Assembly (NCBI RefSeq): GCF_001027285.1 | Contig: NZ_CP011509.1 | Coordinates: 10,192,501-10,256,500 of the forward strand | Reading direction: 5' to 3' | Source: Archangium gephyra | GTDB taxonomy: Bacteria; Myxococcota; Myxococcia; Myxococcales; Myxococcaceae | Length of the DNA stretch: 64,000 nt | In this document: positions 62,595-64,000 of the stretch, in pieces | Numbering within the stretch: the first letter of the stretch is position 1 | Layout: the number at the start of each line of letters is the position of its first letter | Program-made: the position numbers and the translations under genes | Notes under the pieces: generated by a model | The model's input: only the letters and a program-made list of their open reading frames with translations | Told to the model about the DNA's origin: nothing | The model's database searches: none

Positions 62595-64000
62595 ATGAAG
62601 AACGTCGATGATGTCTACCGGCTCTCGCCGATGCAGCAGGGCATGCTGTTCCACAGCCTCTACTCGCCCCGGGGAGGCACCTACGTGGAGCAGGTGTACT
62701 GGCTGTGGCGCGGGCCACTCGATGCCGCGCTGCTGCGCCAGTCCCTGCAGCGGATGGTGGAGCGCCATGCCGTACTGCGCACCGCCTTCTTCTGGGAGGG
62801 CCTCGCCGAGCCCATCCAGGCCGTGCGCCGCGAGGTGAAGGTGCCCTGGGAGCAGCAGGACTGGCAGGGCCTGACGCAGAGCGAGCAGGAGGCGAAGTGG
62901 AACGCCCTGCTCAACGCCGATCGTCAGAAGGGTTTCACCCTCACCGCGGCGCCCCTCATGCGCTTCGCCGTGCTGCGGCTCGGGCCGGAGCTGTACCGGT
63001 GCCTGTGGAGCTACCACCACCTGCTGCTCGACGGGTGGTCGCTGCCGCTGTGCCTGCGGGAGCTCGCTCAGCACTACGACGCGCTCGCCCAGGGCCGCGA
63101 GCCGGAGCTGGAGACGGTGCGCCCCTTCCGGGACTTCATCGCCTGGCAGTCGAAGCGCGACCGCGCGGAGTCCGAGCAGTACTGGCGTCAGGCGCTCCAG
63201 GGCTTCACCGCGCCCACGCCGTTCTGGGTGGACCGGGGCGCCGAGCTGCCGAGCCAGGCGGACGCGACGTATGCCGCCCGCACCCTCCGCCTGCCCGCCA
63301 CCACGATGGAGCGGCTCGCGGCGCTCGCCCGCCAGCATCAGCTCACGCCGGGCACACTCGTGCAGGGAGCCTGGGCCCTGCTGCTCTCCCGCTACAGCGG
63401 CGAGCGCGACGTGGCCTTCGGCAACGTGACGTCCAGCCGCTCTCCGTCCCTGCCCGGCTCGGAGATGATGCTGGGGCTCGTCATCAACACGCTGGTGCTG
63501 CGCACGGCGGTGCCTCCCGAGGCCCGGCTCATCCCGTGGCTCAAGCAGCTCCAGGCGGACCAGGTCGCCGCGCGCCGGCATGATCAGCTGTCGCTGGTGG
63601 AGGTGCAGGGACTCGGTCAGGTGCCGCGGGGGCAGCCGCTGTTCCAGAGCGTCATCGCCATCCACAGCGGTCCGATGCCAAAGCTCCCGCCTTTCGCCGG
63701 GGGCAAGGTGACGCTGGACGGCATCGGCTACGCGGACCCCCGGACGGGGCATCCCCTCACCCTCATGGCGGACCTGGCCGAGACGCTGGAGTTGCAGCTC
63801 GTCCACGACACGGGCCGCTTCGACACCACCACCGTTGAGCGGATGCTCGGACACCTGCGCGTCCTCCTGGAGGGCATGGTGGCCGGGCCGGAGCGGCTGC
63901 TGCGCGAGCTGCCCCTGGTGACGGAGGAGGAGCGGCGCCAGCTCCTCGTGGAGTGGAACGACACCACGCGGCCCTTCCCGCGCGACGCCTGCCTGCACGA
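62595..64000 (+). CDS. Nonribosomal peptide synthetase, N-terminal condensation domain (incomplete)
   Basis: The first 468 residues are visible; the gene continues past the window. The start ATG 62595 has GAGGA four bases upstream and lies 24 bp after the PKS stop. A C domain starts at once: YRLSPMQQGMLFHSL, with the HHxxxDG motif intact (SYHHLLLDGW, near residue 140) and the later motifs LVINTLVLRT and RHDQLSLVEV. The downstream LLREL...VEWNDTT is the usual start of an adenylation domain. It should accept the PKS-bound acyl chain, or another amino acid, as donor. Confidence 0.95.
   Translation, partial: MKNVDDVYRLSPMQQGMLFHSLYSPRGGTYVEQVYWLWRGPLDAALLRQSLQRMVERHAVLRTAFFWEGLAEPIQAVRREVKVPWEQQDWQGLTQSEQEAKWNALLNADRQKGFTLTAAPLMRFAVLRLGPELYRCLWSYHHLLLDGWSLPLCLRELAQHYDALAQGREPELETVRPFRDFIAWQSKRDRAESEQYWRQALQGFTAPTPFWVDRGAELPSQADATYAARTLRLPATTMERLAALARQHQLTPGTLVQGAWALLLSRYSGERDVAFGNVTSSRSPSLPGSEMMLGLVINTLVLRTAVPPEARLIPWLKQLQADQVAARRHDQLSLVEVQGLGQVPRGQPLFQSVIAIHSGPMPKLPPFAGGKVTLDGIGYADPRTGHPLTLMADLAETLELQLVHDTGRFDTTTVERMLGHLRVLLEGMVAGPERLLRELPLVTEEERRQLLVEWNDTTRPFPRDACLH

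Noticed and set aside
61038-63998. 986-codon minus-strand open frame opposite the PKS/NRPS junction
   Set aside because: Antisense shadow of ACP, E-like and C domains; composition is Arg/Gly/His/Leu-rich.

Overview
The window is very GC-rich. It carries hallmarks of a fruiting myxobacterium, probably suborder Cystobacterineae (the Archangium/Cystobacter/Melittangium group): a Ser/Thr kinase with PEGA repeats, an AgmX/GltJ-like zinc-ribbon/GYF/TonB-type protein, many lipoproteins, a FYDLN-type protein, and a PKS-NRPS cluster at the right edge. The taxon is inferred from gene content and style, not from a marker gene. I see no rRNA, tRNA, CRISPR array, phage or transposase gene. The only RNA gene recognised is RNase P RNA (rnpB).

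Left part (1-20,000). A nucleotidase-like/multihaem cytochrome lipoprotein and a MltD-type lytic transglycosylase lead in. A six-gene leftward operon (3,746-8,546) follows, encoding Tad/Flp-like pilins and pseudopilins (TadE-like x2, TadG-like, a 59-residue Flp-like pilin) plus a small protein with four CX3C motifs. None of the Tad ATPase or secretin genes are here. Next come an exported orphan, a two-AAA-domain ATPase, the PEGA kinase, a four-gene operon with 4-bp overlaps (lipoprotein, LolD/MacB-like ATPase, FtsX-like permease, membrane protein), and an exported esterase.

Middle (20,000-37,900). A PspA operon (PspA, NMT1-like binding protein, coiled-coil membrane protein) is followed by a (deoxy)nucleoside salvage region: PilZ-cdd-amidohydrolase, deoA, a nucleoside-type ABC transporter (ATPase and two permeases, no binding protein) and a deoC / DksA-like / PGM2-like sugar mutase / outer-membrane protein operon. 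The mutase is the natural candidate for the phosphopentomutase linking DeoA to DeoC. A ComEC-like metallo-hydrolase and an MFS transporter follow. Each is broken by an apparent one-base loss in a C5 run, about 1.1 kb apart.

Right part (37,900-55,800). It holds the AgmX/GltJ-like protein, FYDLN protein, CT398-type zinc ribbon, RNase HI, rnpB, ftsY, an M1-type peptidase, a HEAT-repeat protein, a PEGA protein, a cellulose-synthase-like glycosyltransferase, ddl, an RNase Z-like hydrolase and a cytochrome P450. A dispersed 35-bp palindromic element (REP/REPIN-like) occurs at 3' ends of genes at five clear positions, including one inverted pair, plus one degenerate copy.

Right edge (55,905-64,000). 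A 2,221-residue PKS has the unusual order KS-AT-KR-DH-like-ACP, then an epimerization-like domain that has lost its catalytic histidine. It is followed 24 bp later by an NRPS that starts with a condensation domain and runs off the window. The biosynthetic cluster is therefore only partly visible.
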